From a bacterium (GTDB lineage Bacteria; Armatimonadota; JACIXR01), in the NCBI GenBank assembly GCA_014360465.1, contig JACIXQ010000007.1, positions 1 through 50,184 of the forward strand: 50,184 nucleotides of DNA, in the 5' to 3' direction. A program made the translations under genes and the position numbers. Positions 48,154 to 50,184 of this stretch are shown in pieces. Under the pieces are notes generated by a model. The model was given only the letters and a program-made list of their open reading frames with translations. It made no database searches and was not told the origin of the DNA. Every line of letters begins with the position of its first letter. Position 1 is the first letter of the stretch.

Positions 48154-49428
48154 GTGAAGCTACTGATAGTTGGCGGAGGCGGAAGAGAACACGCTCTTCT
48201 CTGGAAGCTCGCCCAGGATAATCCCAAGGGAGAACACTTTTCAGCCCCGGGAAATGCGGGAATGTCCAAACTTTCCCAATGCCTGCCCCTTAAAGCCGAG
48301 GATGTGCTGGACATCGCTGAGTTCGCTTCAAAAGAAAAAATAGATTTCACGATCGTTGGTCCCGAAGCTCCCCTTGTCGGTGGAATAGTTGATGAGTTCA
48401 AAAAGAGACGGTTGAAGATATTTGGTCCCGATTCACAAGCTGCACTGCTTGAGGGAAGCAAGGTCTTCGCCAAATTCCTTATGCGCGATTTTGGCATCCC
48501 CACAGCATCGTTCGAAGTATTTGATGACCCCCGAAAGGCGAGGGCTTACATAGATAAGGTTGGCGCACCAATCGTCGTTAAGGCGGATGGTCTCTGCGCC
48601 GGTAAGGGTTCCTATGTCTGCAAGACCAAGGAAGAAGCTTATCAGGCGATAGAGGAGATTATGGAGCAGAGGATGTTCGGTTCAGCGGGAGATAAGGTGG
48701 TTATAGAGGAGATGCTTTCGGGTGAGGAAGCCTCTTTTATGCTTCTCTCCGATGGTGATTACCTTCTTCCCCTCCAACCTGCCCAAGATTACAAGAGAGC
48801 ATATGATAACGATGAAGGTCCCAACACGGGAGGTATGGGTTCCTATAGTCCTGTTCCCGTCTTCCCTCCATCCCTCCAGGAAGAGGTGTTGGAGAGGATA
48901 GCCTATCCTACTATCAGAGCTATGCAGGAGCGAGGAACCCCTTTTGTCGGAGTGCTTTATCTGGGGCTCATGCTAACGACTGAAGGACCGAAGGTGCTGG
49001 AATACAATGTCCGTTTTGGAGACCCTGAGACACAATCGGTCCTGCCCCGAATGGAAGGTAGTCTCTTGGATGCGCTCATAGCAGCGGAGGAAGGTAGGTT
49101 GAGGGAGATTGAGATACGGTGGCGAGAGGAAAAATGTCTCTGCGTTGTCATTGCTTCTGGAGGGTATCCTGGCAAATACGAGATTGGAAAGGAAATAAGC
49201 GGTCTTGATGAGGTAGAGAAGTTGGAGAATATCATCGTTTTCCACGCTGGAACAAAGAATGTTGATGGAAAGGTTGTTACAGCAGGTGGTAGGGTTTTGG
49301 GAGTTGTCGGTCTGGGCAGGACTTTCAGGGAGGCAAGAAAGCGAACTTATGAAGCCATTCAGATGATAAAGTTTGACAATATTTTCTACAGAAGGGATAT
49401 AGCTCAAAGAGTTGAGGAAAAGGAATAG
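48154..49428 (+). CDS. purD: Phosphoribosylamine-glycine ligase
   Basis: VKLLIVGGGGREHALLWKLAQ; PIVVKADGLCAGKG; NDEGPNTGGMGSYSPVP; EYNVRFGDPETQ. Start GTG at 48154 (after GAGGAGGT) or ATG 48121. Confidence 0.96.
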   Translation: MKLLIVGGGGREHALLWKLAQDNPKGEHFSAPGNAGMSKLSQCLPLKAEDVLDIAEFASKEKIDFTIVGPEAPLVGGIVDEFKKRRLKIFGPDSQAALLEGSKVFAKFLMRDFGIPTASFEVFDDPRKARAYIDKVGAPIVVKADGLCAGKGSYVCKTKEEAYQAIEEIMEQRMFGSAGDKVVIEEMLSGEEASFMLLSDGDYLLPLQPAQDYKRAYDNDEGPNTGGMGSYSPVPVFPPSLQEEVLERIAYPTIRAMQERGTPFVGVLYLGLMLTTEGPKVLEYNVRFGDPETQSVLPRMEGSLLDALIAAEEGRLREIEIRWREEKCLCVVIASGGYPGKYEIGKEISGLDEVEKLENIIVFHAGTKNVDGKVVTAGGRVLGVVGLGRTFREARKRTYEAIQMIKFDNIFYRRDIAQRVEEKE

Positions 49429-49439
49429 GATATATAGCT

Positions 49440-50184
49440 ATGTGTTCCTTTGAGATTGGTTCTATAACAGCTAAAGGTGGTTTCGCTAACGAGCGAGCTA
49501 TCTGTCAGAAATTTAACAACTGGAGAACAGACCCCGAAGCCCAGACCTGGCTGAGAATTATGGGGTACAAACTGGAGTGGATAGACACTCTTGAAGCAGT
49601 TCAGATACCTACGAGAATGAAGAGGGAGGTAGTAGAAAGATTGGGACTTTCGGAACCGTATGAGGACTTAATGAGGTTTAAGAAAGCCGATGCCCAGGTA
49701 CGATTGGTGATAAAGATGGGGAGCATAACGAGGGTCGAGAACCTTTCTTTAAAGAAAGCAAGCGCCGATTCCGACTATAATCAGGTTGATAAAAGATGGG
49801 TGGATGCTTACAAGGAAATGTGGGGTTTTTCTGAAGAGGTAGCATTTGGTTTGAAGCTTTTTACTGGAGAATTGAACCCTGCCCATTACCCGGATATCAT
49901 CAAAGTAGAGCATCTAAGAGATAGCAGGAGGGTCTTTTTGGACGAATTGCCGATTGACTTAAGGGAGAAAATCATAGAGTTTTTCCGAAATAATAAAATC
50001 CTCGTTGTTTCCGATATCATTAAGGGCAGGGGTGGACTTTCTGTTGATTGGATGCTGGTCACTCGTTATGACAAGGAACGAGATACAACAACCTGGACTT
50101 TGAAAGATATCAATACAGCTATGAACTTCTTTGGCTCTGGAGAAGTAGGATTGTCTCCCAAGGGAAGTTTATATATTGGGCGCA
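49440..50184 (+). CDS. HinP1I-like type II restriction endonuclease (3' end beyond window)
   Basis: Missing from the track because it runs off the edge. MCSFEIGSITAKGGFANERAICQKFNNWRTDPEAQTWLRIMGYKLEWIDTLEAVQ...YNQVDKRWVDAYKEMWGFSEEV...LFTGELNP...RRVFLDELPIDLREKIIEFFRNNKILVVSDIIKGRGGLSVDWMLV...FFGSGEVGLSPKGSLYIGR parallels R.HinP1I as remembered. Confidence 0.72.
   Translation, partial: MCSFEIGSITAKGGFANERAICQKFNNWRTDPEAQTWLRIMGYKLEWIDTLEAVQIPTRMKREVVERLGLSEPYEDLMRFKKADAQVRLVIKMGSITRVENLSLKKASADSDYNQVDKRWVDAYKEMWGFSEEVAFGLKLFTGELNPAHYPDIIKVEHLRDSRRVFLDELPIDLREKIIEFFRNNKILVVSDIIKGRGGLSVDWMLVTRYDKERDTTTWTLKDINTAMNFFGSGEVGLSPKGSLYIGR

Overview
This 50 kb bacterial window (AT-leaning, mostly coding, no rRNA, tRNA or CRISPR array seen) mixes conserved housekeeping operons with a large secreted glycan-degradation repertoire. 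The lineage is uncertain; the DUF1559-type pseudopilin and the many secreted glycoside hydrolases suggest Armatimonadota/Fervidibacteria-like relatives. Housekeeping blocks: ffh-rpsP-khpA-ylqD-rimM-trmD-rplS-lepB-yraN (17.7-22.6 kb, +) and rplI-dnaB-purD (46.3-49.4 kb, +). Carbohydrate block: rhaB, Dph6-like ATPase, GH4, GH39-like, GH42-like and NamZ/DUF1343 (6.2-17.2 kb, -), plus GH51, a GH38-like enzyme and a pectin-lyase-fold protein. The most unusual part is a tightly packed minus-strand cassette (29.1-39.8 kb): a secreted beta-rich protein, a protein resembling the vitellogenin/MTP large-lipid-transfer N-terminal module plus its helical domain, a polytopic membrane protein, a thioester-containing alpha-2-macroglobulin and a VanW-like protein. 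Other notable observations: an unlisted ORF running off the right edge resembling the HinP1I restriction endonuclease with an apparent active-site substitution; a Fur-type dyad on the promoter of a DUF5320-Mrp-MBL operon; a LacI-type operator on a pseudopilin/GH38 promoter with a 4-codon leader ORF; and a RecU-like nuclease. All family calls are by eye and from memory; no searches were run.
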